Assembly: GCA_042091495.1 (NCBI GenBank)
Contig: JBELHJ010000023.1
Coordinates: 1-37,726 of the forward strand
DNA from: JBELHJ01 sp042091495
GTDB lineage: Bacteria; Bacteroidota; Bacteroidia; Flavobacteriales; Flavobacteriaceae
Length of the DNA: 37,726 bases
Direction: 5' to 3'
A program made the position numbers and the translations under genes. The stretch's first letter is position 1, and every line of letters starts with the position of its first letter. Shown one piece after another: positions 16,076 to 24,771 of the stretch. Under the pieces are notes generated by a model. That model did no database searches. It was not told the DNA's origin and worked only from the letters and a program-made list of their open reading frames with translations.

Positions 16076-18520
16076 ATGAAAGTATTAAAATTCGGAGGAA
16101 CTTCTGTAGGTTCAGAAAAAAATATCAGACAAGTCATTTCAATCTTAAATGATTACTCAGAAAAAGATAATGTTATTGCTGTTGTTTCTGCTGTTGGAGG
16201 TATTACTAATAAATTATTAAAGGCTGGAGAGTTAGCTAAAATTCAAAACTTAGAATATGTTTCTATTTATGAAGAAATTCATAGCAAGCATATTGAGCTA
16301 ATAAAAGCATTAATTCCCAAAAATAATGATGAGATTATTAATGATACAATCTCAAAGTTACAATCTCTTAAACAGTTGTTGGATGGTATATATCTTATTC
16401 ATGAAATATCGCCATCTACAACAGATAAGTTAAGTAGCTATGGTGAATTATTATCATCTCAAATCATTGCAGAGGCAATGAGACATCAAAAACTTGATGC
16501 TCAAGTAAAAAATAGTCAGGAGTTGATCATAACTGATGATACACATACTAAAGCAGAGGTTAATTACGCTTTAACTAATAAGAATATTAAATCCTTTTTT
16601 AAAAATACATCACACAAAATAACCATACTTCCCGGGTTTATCTCTAAGTCCGAAAATGGCGCAATTACCACTTTAGGAAGAGGTGGCTCAGATTTCACTG
16701 CAGCAATTGTAGCCGCTGCTTTAAAAGTAAGTGATCTAGAAATTTGGACAGATGTAAGTGGCATGTTTTCTGCGAATCCAAAAGTGGTCAAAAATGCTCA
16801 TCCTATTGAAAGTATATCTTACTTTGAAGCTATGGAATTGTCTCATTTTGGAGCGAAAGTATTGTATCCTCCTACTGTTCAACCTGTTCTTGACCTAGAG
16901 ATTCCTATATATATCAAAAACACATTAAATCCCAGTGACAACGGAACTTTAATCTCTAAAGAAACGGGGCAGACTAAAAATCCGGTTAAAGGTATATCAC
17001 ATGTGGGAGATATCTCATTACTTACCTTGGAAGGTAATGGAATGGTAGGAATTCCAGGATTTGCAAAGCGTTTATTTGAAACATTAGCTCAGGAAAAAAT
17101 TAATGTTATTCTAATCACTCAAGCATCATCAGAGCATTCTATTTGTTTTGGGGTAAATACTGTAGATGCTTTAAGAGCAAAAGATGCTATTGATTTATCT
17201 TTTGAAAATGAAATAGAATTAGGAAAAATAGATCCTATTAAAGTTGAAAACGAATTATCTATTGTTGCCTTAGTTGGTGACAATATGAAAAACCACCAAG
17301 GAATTAGTGGTAAAATGTTTAGTACATTAGGTAAAAACAATATAAATATTAGAGCTATTGCTCAAGGTGCATCTGAAAAAAACATATCAGCTGTAATCAA
17401 TAAAAATGATGTCAAAAAAGCGTTAAACTCTTTACATGAAATATTTTTTGAAGGGGATATTAAGCAACTTAATGTATTCATAACAGGTGTAGGAAATGTA
17501 GGTGAAAGGCTTGTTGAACAAATCAGAAAACAACAACAATATCTTAAAACAAATTTAAAGATTAACCTCAGAATTACAGGTATTTCTAACTCAAAAACGA
17601 TGATTTTTAATCCTCAAGGTATAGACCTTAATCATTGGAAAGAGAAATTACCTCAAGGTGAAAAAGCTAATTTAGATGTGTTCTATGAAACCGTTAAAAC
17701 TTTTAATTTAAGAAATAGCATTTTTGTTGATATTACTGCTAATGAAGATGTCGCTAAAGTATATGGGAAATATCTAAAAGAAAGTGTTGCTGTTGTAGCC
17801 TGTAATAAAATTGCATGTTCTAGTAAATATGAACAATACAATTCACTAAAAGCATTATCAAGACAATACAATGCACCATTCCTATTTGAAACGAATGTTG
17901 GCGCTGGTTTACCAGTTATAGACACACTAAACAATCTTATTTCTTCAGGTGATAAAGTGACTTCTATACAAGCGGTACTTTCTGGAAGTCTTAATTTTAT
18001 TTTTAACAATTTTAACAACACTTCCAAGTTTTATGAAATAGTTCAAAGAGCACAAGATGAAGGTTATACTGAACCTGACCCAAGGATAGATTTAAGTGGT
18101 GTGGATGTCGCTAGAAAAATATTAATTTTAGCCAGAGAAAGTGGTGTTACCATAGACTTAGAGGACATCGCTAATGAATCCTTTTTGACACAAAACAACC
18201 TTAGTGCAGGTTCTGTTGCTGATTTTTATGAATCGCTTACATCTGATGAAATGCATTTTCAAAACTTGTTTAATGATGCAAAGTCTAAAAACAGTAAATT
18301 AAAATATGTTGCTGAATTCTCAGAGGGAAAAGCTAAAGTGGGTCTTAAACAAATTCCTTCACACCATCCTTTTTATAACTTAGAAGGTAAAGACAATATT
18401 GTCATGTTCTATACGGAACGCTATAAAGACCAACCACTTATTGTTAAAGGTGCTGGTGCCGGTGCTGAGGTTACAGCCTCTGGATTATTTTCAGACATAA
18501 TTAGAGTTGGAAACAAGTAG
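16076..18520 (+). CDS. thrA: bifunctional aspartate kinase / homoserine dehydrogenase I
   Basis: An 814-residue fusion enzyme catalysing steps 1 and 3 of the path from aspartate to homoserine, feeding Thr, Ile and Met. The N-terminal kinase begins VLKFGGTSVGS (4-14), with TTLGRGGSDFTAA further on. Two regulatory ACT domains follow (about 310-455), the usual site of threonine feedback. The homoserine dehydrogenase starts at about 465 with the nucleotide-binding motif FITGVGNVGE, has VVACNKIA near 573, and SGSLNFIFNN plus GYTEPDPRIDLSGVDVARK near 645-680. Length and order match the enterobacterial ThrA type, which is also standard in Flavobacteriia. It is the first gene of thrABC, downstream of the leader ORF and attenuator. 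thrB begins 4 bases after its stop. Confidence 0.96.
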   Translation: MKVLKFGGTSVGSEKNIRQVISILNDYSEKDNVIAVVSAVGGITNKLLKAGELAKIQNLEYVSIYEEIHSKHIELIKALIPKNNDEIINDTISKLQSLKQLLDGIYLIHEISPSTTDKLSSYGELLSSQIIAEAMRHQKLDAQVKNSQELIITDDTHTKAEVNYALTNKNIKSFFKNTSHKITILPGFISKSENGAITTLGRGGSDFTAAIVAAALKVSDLEIWTDVSGMFSANPKVVKNAHPIESISYFEAMELSHFGAKVLYPPTVQPVLDLEIPIYIKNTLNPSDNGTLISKETGQTKNPVKGISHVGDISLLTLEGNGMVGIPGFAKRLFETLAQEKINVILITQASSEHSICFGVNTVDALRAKDAIDLSFENEIELGKIDPIKVENELSIVALVGDNMKNHQGISGKMFSTLGKNNINIRAIAQGASEKNISAVINKNDVKKALNSLHEIFFEGDIKQLNVFITGVGNVGERLVEQIRKQQQYLKTNLKINLRITGISNSKTMIFNPQGIDLNHWKEKLPQGEKANLDVFYETVKTFNLRNSIFVDITANEDVAKVYGKYLKESVAVVACNKIACSSKYEQYNSLKALSRQYNAPFLFETNVGAGLPVIDTLNNLISSGDKVTSIQAVLSGSLNFIFNNFNNTSKFYEIVQRAQDEGYTEPDPRIDLSGVDVARKILILARESGVTIDLEDIANESFLTQNNLSAGSVADFYESLTSDEMHFQNLFNDAKSKNSKLKYVAEFSEGKAKVGLKQIPSHHPFYNLEGKDNIVMFYTERYKDQPLIVKGAGAGAEVTASGLFSDIIRVGNK

Positions 18521-18524
18521 TATT

Positions 18525-19457
18525 ATGAAAGAGATTAAAATATCTGCTCCAGCAACAGTTGCAAATGTATCATGTGGTTTTGATGTTTTAGGATTTTGTC
18601 TTGAACACGTTGCTGATGAAATGATAATTAGAGAGGTTCCTGAAAAAGGAATTAAAATTACTCAAATAAAAGGTTACAACTTACCTATAGAAACGCACAA
18701 AAATGTTGCAGGTGTTTCGGCCTTAGCTTTACTAGAAGATGCTAAACCAGACTGGGGGTATGAAATAGAAATTATTAAGCATGTCATGCCAGGTAGTGGT
18801 ATTGGAAGCAGTGCAGCTAGTGCTATTGGAAGTGTCTATGGTATTAATGAACTGATGGGGAGACCTTATACTGCAAATGAACTTATTAAATTTGCTATTA
18901 AAGGTGAAGCTATAGCTAGTCAATGTGAACATGCAGATAACATCGCTCCTGCTTTGTTGGGAGGATTTACGCTTGTTAAAAGTGTTTCGCCTTTGACTGT
19001 CTGTGAACTACCTACTCCAGATGACTTATTTGCTGTTATTGTTCATCCAAAAATAGAAATAAAAACCTCAGAATCTAGAGCAGTTCTTCCAAAAGAAGTA
19101 GCACTTAATGATGCCATAAAGCAATGGGCTAATCTTGGCAGTTTTGTTCATGCCCTTCATACATCTGATTATGATTTAATTAAATCCAGTTTGGAAGATG
19201 TAATCATAGAACCCCATAGAAGTAAACTCATTCCATTATTTCAAATGGTCAAAGAATCAGCAGAAAACAATAAAGCTTTAGGTTGTGGTATATCAGGATC
19301 AGGACCTTCAATATTTACTTTGTGTAAAGGTAAATTTGTAGCTCAAGATGTTGCTGATGCAATTAAAGATATTTTTAACACCACCGACATTGATTTTGAA
19401 ATTCATACTTCAAAAATCAATACTAAAGGCCCAGCAGTAATAGATTTTAAAAACTAA
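18525..19457 (+). CDS. thrB: homoserine kinase
   Basis: A 310-residue GHMP-family kinase that phosphorylates homoserine to O-phosphohomoserine using ATP. The N-terminal ISAPATVANVSCGFDVLG motif, the ATP-binding loop PGSGIGSSAASA and the C-terminal GCGISGSGPSIF motif are all present. ATG 18525 is chosen as the start, 4 bases after the thrA stop; an in-frame TTG 18 bases earlier lies inside thrA. The close spacing implies translational coupling. thrC follows 14 bases after the stop. Confidence 0.95.
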   Translation: MKEIKISAPATVANVSCGFDVLGFCLEHVADEMIIREVPEKGIKITQIKGYNLPIETHKNVAGVSALALLEDAKPDWGYEIEIIKHVMPGSGIGSSAASAIGSVYGINELMGRPYTANELIKFAIKGEAIASQCEHADNIAPALLGGFTLVKSVSPLTVCELPTPDDLFAVIVHPKIEIKTSESRAVLPKEVALNDAIKQWANLGSFVHALHTSDYDLIKSSLEDVIIEPHRSKLIPLFQMVKESAENNKALGCGISGSGPSIFTLCKGKFVAQDVADAIKDIFNTTDIDFEIHTSKINTKGPAVIDFKN

Positions 19458-19471
19458 GTCACCAATAAAAC

Positions 19472-20779
19472 ATGAAATATTACAGTCTTAATAAGAAAGC
19501 CAAAGACGTTGATTTTAGTGAAGCAGTAGTTAGAGGTTTAGCACCAGATAATGGATTATATTTTCCAGAAAACATTAAGCCTCTACCCCAGTCTTTCTTT
19601 GAAGATATTACTGAGTTATCTAACCATGAAATAGCTTATCAAGCCATTAGGCAATTTATTTCAGAGGCCATTCCAGATCAAGAATTAAAGACTATAGTTG
19701 AAGACACTTTATGTTTTGATTTTCCAGTTGTAAGATTAAATGACAACATTTCAACACTTGAATTATTTCACGGACCTACCATGGCTTTTAAAGATGTTGG
19801 TGCCCGATTTATGGCTAGATGCCTTGGATACTTTAATAAAAACAACGCTAATGAAGTGACTGTTCTTGTTGCTACTTCAGGGGATACAGGTGGTGCTGTA
19901 GCTAGTGGTTTTCTTGGCGTTAAAGGTGTAAATGTTGTCATACTATATCCTAGTGGAAAGGTTAGTGAAATTCAAGAAAAACAATTAACAACCTTAGGAC
20001 AAAATATTACTGCCTTAGAAGTTGATGGTACTTTTGATGATTGTCAAGCCATGGTAAAAAAGGCTTTTGTAGACCAAGAGCTTATTAATCATATGCAACT
20101 CACCTCTGCAAATTCAATTAATGTAGCGCGTTGGTTACCACAATTATTCTATTTTTTATTTGCCTATAAAACGCTTAAACAAAAGCAAAAACATCAGAAT
20201 GTAGTTTTTTCAATACCGAGTGGTAATTTTGGAAATATTTGTGCTGGTATGGTTGCCCAAAAATTAGGTATGCCAGTTAAACATTTCATAGCCTCTAATA
20301 ATGAGAATAATGTTGTAACACGTTATTTAAAAACAGGAGTTTATGATGTAAAACCTTCTGTTCAAACCATTTCAAATGCTATGGATGTTGGTAGCCCAAG
20401 TAACTTTATTAGAATACAAGAGTTGCACAATAATGATTTTGAAACCTTAAAATCTAATTTGTCTTCTTATTATTTTACAGATGATGCTACAAGAGAAGCT
20501 TTAGACGAAATTTATACAAAATATGGATATATAGCAGATCCTCATGGTGCAGTTGGCTATTTAGGTTGTAAAGCCTACTTAGAAAAACAACCAAATGCCC
20601 ATTGTGTTTTCTTAGAAACTGCACATCCTACAAAATTTCTTGATGTGGTAGAAGAAGTCATTCAAAAAGAGGTAAGTCTTCCAGAACAAATTAAAGCGGT
20701 TATGGATAAAACTAAAACAGCTACAGCAATAGAAGACTACCAAAGCTTTAAAAACTATCTTTTAAGCAAAAAATTTTAA
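19472..20779 (+). CDS. thrC: threonine synthase
   Basis: A 435-residue PLP enzyme converting O-phosphohomoserine to L-threonine, the last step of the operon. The PLP lysine is K107 in FHGPTMAFKDVGARF. ATSGDTGGAVASGF is the phosphate-binding Gly/Ser loop, and PSGNFGNICAGM and the start MKYYSLNKKAKDVDFSEAV are typical. No hairpin terminator is seen. The stop codon overlaps that of the convergent aminopeptidase gene (20776-20779), so the two transcripts must run into one another. Confidence 0.95.
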   Translation: MKYYSLNKKAKDVDFSEAVVRGLAPDNGLYFPENIKPLPQSFFEDITELSNHEIAYQAIRQFISEAIPDQELKTIVEDTLCFDFPVVRLNDNISTLELFHGPTMAFKDVGARFMARCLGYFNKNNANEVTVLVATSGDTGGAVASGFLGVKGVNVVILYPSGKVSEIQEKQLTTLGQNITALEVDGTFDDCQAMVKKAFVDQELINHMQLTSANSINVARWLPQLFYFLFAYKTLKQKQKHQNVVFSIPSGNFGNICAGMVAQKLGMPVKHFIASNNENNVVTRYLKTGVYDVKPSVQTISNAMDVGSPSNFIRIQELHNNDFETLKSNLSSYYFTDDATREALDEIYTKYGYIADPHGAVGYLGCKAYLEKQPNAHCVFLETAHPTKFLDVVEEVIQKEVSLPEQIKAVMDKTKTATAIEDYQSFKNYLLSKKF

Positions 20780-22410
20780 TCTAGAACAGGTAAAACAAAA
20801 TCGTCCAGAGCACTTGGTAACTTCATCATTTTCTCAATACCTTTTGAAGTTCTTGGAGCCTTTGCTGATAGATTAACTGGACCATGCTCTGTAATAAGAA
20901 TATCATCCTCTATTCTTACAGCTATACCCCACCATTTCTTATCACAGGGACTACCTTCGGGCACATAAATTCCGGGTTCCACAGTAATTACCATATCGGC
21001 TTCAAAATCTCCGTATAAGCCTGGATCGTGGACATCTAATCCTAAATAATGTGAAGTTCCATGAGGAAAATATTGCTTGGCCTCTTCTTCGTTTTTTGCA
21101 ATTCCTAATTCAATTAAACCTTCAGTTATGACCTTTCTGGCAGCTGCGTCAGGGCTATTAAATGAATTTCCTATAACGGCGCTTTTTATTCCAGCTTCTT
21201 GAGCTTCATAAACCAAATCATATACTAATCGTTGATCTTTTGTAAATTTTCCGTTAGAAGGGATAGTTCTTGTAACATCTGCTGTGTAACCATGATATTC
21301 AGCACCCAAATCCATCAAAACCAATTCTTTGTGAACCGATGTTTTAGCATTATCAACATAGTGTAAAATACAACCATTGTTACCAGCTCCAACTATTGAG
21401 TTATAGCCTTCATATTCACTGCCGTATTTTTTATACACGTATTCATGAATTCCTTGTATTTCTAATTCTGACATACTAGGCTTTATGGCTTTCATCACTT
21501 CTATTTGACCAATTGCGGAGATTTCTACAGCTTTTTTTAATAAAACCAACTCCTCTTCAGTTTTAATCTGTCTCAAAGCAGCCATGTATTCGCTCAAAGA
21601 TGTTATATCAAGATTTTTTAAAGGATTATTATCAAGAATTTCAGTGACGCGATGCTTTAATAAGTCTCTGTCTTCGAAAGAAGAGGCACTAATATAAGCA
21701 TTAACAATAGGTTCTTTTTCAAGTTCAGGATAGTAGGTAACTGCTCTTCCTAATATTTGTGCAACACTAGCATTATTTTCAACAGTAGTTGATTGAATTA
21801 ACTCAAATATTCTAGACTTTTGTGGAGTTATAAGGTGTTTTTCATCATAATTTATAATAGCCTTGAAATCATTAATAATTGAGAAAAGATCATTGGTCTT
21901 ATTAAAATCTCTAACATCCTCAGAAAAGGGCTTTATAAATATCCTTTTGTCTGACACAAATTTTCCAAAAGAATTCCCGAAATCCGTATTCGCCAATACC
22001 TTAGCTATATTTAGTTTCGCTTCAGCACCTTTTACCCCCAAACGCACTCCATTCCACATCTCTGCTGTTGCATTTTTGGGTTGTACAAATAAAAGCTCAT
22101 TATATGAATGACCAGATTGATCGGTTTGATCTTCAGAAAAAATTAAAAGTACACTGTGTGGTTCTTTGTAACCCGATAAATAATAAAAATCAGGATCTTG
22201 GTGATACAAATAATCAACATCATTAGAGCGGTTTCTAGTTGGATTAGAGAAAAAAATAGCCACCGTATTTTTTGGCAACTTAGTTCTCAATGCTTCACGC
22301 CTGGACTTATGAAATTCAATCGATAAATAATCTTGAGGAACTGTATTAGATTGTCCCATAGAAAATTGCACTACAAGTAAAAGAAATATGAATTTAATGA
22401 CTGACTTCAT
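20776..22410 (-). CDS. secreted aminopeptidase P family protein (M24B, Xaa-Pro)
   Basis: A 544-residue metallopeptidase removing N-terminal residues that precede proline. A signal peptide (MKSVIKFIFLLLVVQFSMG) indicates export to the periplasm. An AMP_N domain follows (about 25-200), then the pita-bread M24 domain (about 280-515). The five metal ligands are visible: D367 (MDLGAEYHG), D378 (TADVTRTIP), H454 (HGTSHYLGLDVHD), E478 (TVEPGIYV) and E501 (RIEDDILIT). Two Mn/Zn ions are expected. A -7 box, TAGTTTTG, is at 22446-22439. The gene is convergent with thrC with overlapping stops, and divergent from gcvT. Confidence 0.92.
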   Translation of the reverse strand: MKSVIKFIFLLLVVQFSMGQSNTVPQDYLSIEFHKSRREALRTKLPKNTVAIFFSNPTRNRSNDVDYLYHQDPDFYYLSGYKEPHSVLLIFSEDQTDQSGHSYNELLFVQPKNATAEMWNGVRLGVKGAEAKLNIAKVLANTDFGNSFGKFVSDKRIFIKPFSEDVRDFNKTNDLFSIINDFKAIINYDEKHLITPQKSRIFELIQSTTVENNASVAQILGRAVTYYPELEKEPIVNAYISASSFEDRDLLKHRVTEILDNNPLKNLDITSLSEYMAALRQIKTEEELVLLKKAVEISAIGQIEVMKAIKPSMSELEIQGIHEYVYKKYGSEYEGYNSIVGAGNNGCILHYVDNAKTSVHKELVLMDLGAEYHGYTADVTRTIPSNGKFTKDQRLVYDLVYEAQEAGIKSAVIGNSFNSPDAAARKVITEGLIELGIAKNEEEAKQYFPHGTSHYLGLDVHDPGLYGDFEADMVITVEPGIYVPEGSPCDKKWWGIAVRIEDDILITEHGPVNLSAKAPRTSKGIEKMMKLPSALDDFVLPVLD

Positions 22411-22438
22411 AGTACTAAAAATTAAATAAGTATGAAAT

Positions 22439-22446
22439 CAAAACTA
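22439..22446 (-). promoter_or_regulatory. -7 box for the aminopeptidase P gene
   Basis: The minus strand reads TAGTTTTG, an exact TAnnTTTG, 28 bases before the start codon. No TTG is seen at -33. Confidence 0.32.
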
Positions 22447-22517
22447 AACATTAGTAACTGAAAAATGAGAAAAAAAATTATAAAAATTATGTAGTTTAGC
22501 CTTTCAAAAAACATACA

Positions 22518-23600
22518 ATGAAAAAAACTGCATTATATAATGCGCATCAAGCACTAGGAGCTAAAATTGTACCATTTGCTGGTTATGAAATGCCTGTACA
22601 ATATGAAGGAGTGACTGTCGAGCATGAGACTGTTAGAAATCATGTAGGTATATTTGATGTATCTCATATGGGTGAATTTTTAATTGAAGGCGAAGAAGCA
22701 CTTCAACTCATTCAAAAAATTAGTTCTAATGATGCATCTAAACTTAATATTGGCAAAGCCCAATACAGTTGTATGCCTAATAATTCAGGTGGTATTGTAG
22801 ATGATTTGATTATTTATAGAATTAAGGAAAACACTTATCTATTGGTTGTTAATGCTAGTAATATTGAAAAGGACTGGAACTGGATTGAAAGTCAAAATAC
22901 TTTCAAAGCTAGTTTGAGAAATTTAAGTGACGATTATGCATTATTAGCTATTCAAGGTCCAAAAGCCATTGAATCCATGCAATCCTTAACTAGTATTGAT
23001 TTAGCAGAGATACCCTATTACAGTTTTAAAATTGCTGACTTTGCAGGATTAGAACATGTCATTATATCTGCTACAGGCTATACAGGTTCTGGCGGTTTTG
23101 AGATTTATTGTAAAAGCAGTGAAGTTCAAACCCTTTGGACAAAAGTACTTGATGCTGGTAAAACTTTTGGTATCAAACCCATTGGACTTGCTGCAAGAGA
23201 TACCCTTAGATTAGAAATGGGGTATTGTTTGTATGGTAATGATATTAACGATAATACATCACCCATAGAAGCAGGTTTGGGATGGATTACTAAATTCACT
23301 AAACCATTTGTTAACTCTGAAACCCTAGAACAACAAAGGTTAAATGGAGTTTCAAGAAAACTTGTGGGCTTTGAATTAAAAGAACGTGGCATCCCAAGGC
23401 AAGGTTATCCTATTCTTGATTCTGATGGAAACACCGTTGGAGAAGTTACATCTGGAACCATGTCACCTAGTCTAAGTAAAGGAATTGGTTTAGGCTATGT
23501 AACAATTGAGCATAGTAAGGTGGATTCGAAGTTACTTATACAAATTAGAAAAAAACAAGTTAAAGCTGTAGTTGTAAAACTGCCTTTTTATAAAAAATAA
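22518..23600 (+). CDS. gcvT: aminomethyltransferase (glycine cleavage system T protein)
   Basis: A 360-residue folate-dependent enzyme. It releases ammonia from the aminomethyl-lipoyl H protein and gives 5,10-methylene-tetrahydrofolate. Family signatures are the start KTALYNAHQALGAKIVPFAG, FDVSHMGEF, the active-site Asp in GGIVDDLIIYR (D96 region), SATGYTGSGGFEIY, and EVTSGTMSPSLSKGIGLGYV near the C-terminus. gcvP and gcvH are not in the window, which is common in Bacteroidota. A pterin dehydratase gene follows 28 bases later on the same strand. Confidence 0.95.
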   Translation: MKKTALYNAHQALGAKIVPFAGYEMPVQYEGVTVEHETVRNHVGIFDVSHMGEFLIEGEEALQLIQKISSNDASKLNIGKAQYSCMPNNSGGIVDDLIIYRIKENTYLLVVNASNIEKDWNWIESQNTFKASLRNLSDDYALLAIQGPKAIESMQSLTSIDLAEIPYYSFKIADFAGLEHVIISATGYTGSGGFEIYCKSSEVQTLWTKVLDAGKTFGIKPIGLAARDTLRLEMGYCLYGNDINDNTSPIEAGLGWITKFTKPFVNSETLEQQRLNGVSRKLVGFELKERGIPRQGYPILDSDGNTVGEVTSGTMSPSLSKGIGLGYVTIEHSKVDSKLLIQIRKKQVKAVVVKLPFYKK

Positions 23601-23628
23601 CTAACTTATAGGTTAAATATATTTAAGC

Positions 23629-23922
23629 ATGAAAAAATTAACTGAAACAGAAATAGAACAGCGTCTACTTAAACTTCCAGAGTGGGAATATTATGATAAT
23701 TCCATTTATGCGGAGTTTGAATTTGATAATTTTAAAGATTGCTTTAGTGCCATGAGTCGCATTGCTTTTGAATGCGAAGCATTAAATCATCATCCAGACT
23801 GGTCTAATACCTACAATGTGCTTAAAATTGCAATCTCAACTCATGACGCTGATGGTGTTACCGAAAAGGATTTTAAATTGGCTCATGCTATTGAGGATAT
23901 CATTGAAGAGGAAGAGTGCTAA
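23629..23922 (+). CDS. 4a-hydroxytetrahydrobiopterin dehydratase (pterin carbinolamine dehydratase)
   Basis: A 97-residue protein of the PCD/DCoH family. It dehydrates 4a-hydroxytetrahydropterin during recycling of the cofactor of phenylalanine hydroxylase-type enzymes. The diagnostic motif is complete: NHHPDWSNTYNVLKI, then STHDADGVTEKDFKLA with the catalytic histidines. It lies 28 bases after gcvT and is probably cotranscribed, placing two pterin/folate-handling genes together. No aromatic hydroxylase gene is in view. Its stop overlaps a possible TAATTTTG box (23920-23927). Confidence 0.92.
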   Translation: MKKLTETEIEQRLLKLPEWEYYDNSIYAEFEFDNFKDCFSAMSRIAFECEALNHHPDWSNTYNVLKIAISTHDADGVTEKDFKLAHAIEDIIEEEEC

Positions 23923-23923
23923 T

Positions 23924-23953
23924 TTTGAATACTTTTTGATTTTTTTAATTTTG
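23924..23953 (+). promoter_or_regulatory. promoter for the yebC-family gene
   Basis: TTTG (23924-23927), an 18-base spacer and TAATTTTG (23946-23953): a complete match to the Bacteroidota -33/-7 consensus. The predicted start is near 23960, about 18 bases before ATG 23978. Confidence 0.55.
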
Positions 23954-23977
23954 TCAATAAACAAATAATTTAATCTT

Positions 23978-24688
23978 ATGGGAAGAGCTTTTGAATTTCG
24001 TAAAGCAAGAAAAATGAAACGTTGGGCTGCCATGAGCAAGGCCTTTACTAGAATTGGTAAAGATATTGTTATGGCTGTTAAAGAAGGTGGTCCAGATTCC
24101 GACAACAATTCCAGATTACGAGCTGTAATTCAAAATGCTAAGGCAGTCAATATGCCCAAAGACAATGTTGAACGCGCTATAAAAAAAGCTTCCGATAAAA
24201 ATCAAGGCGACTATAAAGTTGTTTTATTTGAAGGCTATGCACCACATGGTATTGCTATACTTGTTGAAACTGCTACAGATAATAATACTAGAACTGTAGC
24301 TAATGTGAGAAGTTATTTTAATAAATGTAATGGTAGTTTGGGAACATCCGGATCTGTGGTATTTATGTTCGATCACACCTGTAACTTTAGAGTTAATAGT
24401 GAAGGCATAGATCCTGAAGAACTGGAACTAGAACTCATTGATTTTGGCGCTGAGGAAGTCTTCCAAGATGAGGATGGTATTATGATTTATGCACCCTTTG
24501 AAAATTTTGGTGCCATACAAGCAGAACTAGAACAACGCGATATAGAAATTTTATCCTCTGGATTTGAAAGAATCCCACAAGTAACTAAACAACTTAATGA
24601 AGAACAAGTTGCAGATGTTGAAAAACTATTGGAGAAAATTGAAGAAGACGATGATGTTCAAAATGTGTATCACACCATGCAAGAATAA
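23978..24688 (+). CDS. YebC/PmpR family protein (TACO1-like)
   Basis: A 236-residue cytosolic protein of the universal YebC/TACO1 family. The N-terminal signature MGRAFEFRKARKMKRWAAMSKAFTR deviates from the usual GHSKW start in the way seen in many Bacteroidota members. GPDSDNNSRLRAVIQNAKA, NMPKDNVERAIKKA and YEGYAPHG-like LFEGYAPHGIAILVE follow. Members are described as transcriptional regulators or as translation factors easing ribosome stalling at proline-rich stretches; this copy cannot be assigned to one role. It has its own promoter and a strong terminator, so it is probably monocistronic. Confidence 0.93.
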   Translation: MGRAFEFRKARKMKRWAAMSKAFTRIGKDIVMAVKEGGPDSDNNSRLRAVIQNAKAVNMPKDNVERAIKKASDKNQGDYKVVLFEGYAPHGIAILVETATDNNTRTVANVRSYFNKCNGSLGTSGSVVFMFDHTCNFRVNSEGIDPEELELELIDFGAEEVFQDEDGIMIYAPFENFGAIQAELEQRDIEILSSGFERIPQVTKQLNEEQVADVEKLLEKIEEDDDVQNVYHTMQE

Positions 24689-24709
24689 TTAAATCATTCA
24701 CAATAAAAT

Positions 24710-24737
24710 AAGCTTTCTAATTTGAAAGCTTTTTTTT
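24710..24737 (+). terminator. terminator after the yebC-family gene
   Basis: AAGCTTTC, loop TAATTT, GAAAGCTT and a T-run: a perfect 8-bp stem about 20 bases after the stop. Confidence 0.86.
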
Positions 24738-24771
24738 GTAAATAATTATTAATTTCGCGGCAAATTTTACA

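Noticed and set aside
18507..18524. TTG start for thrB inside thrA
   Set aside because: ATG 18525 gives the conserved homoserine kinase N-terminus and a normal 4-base spacing from thrA.
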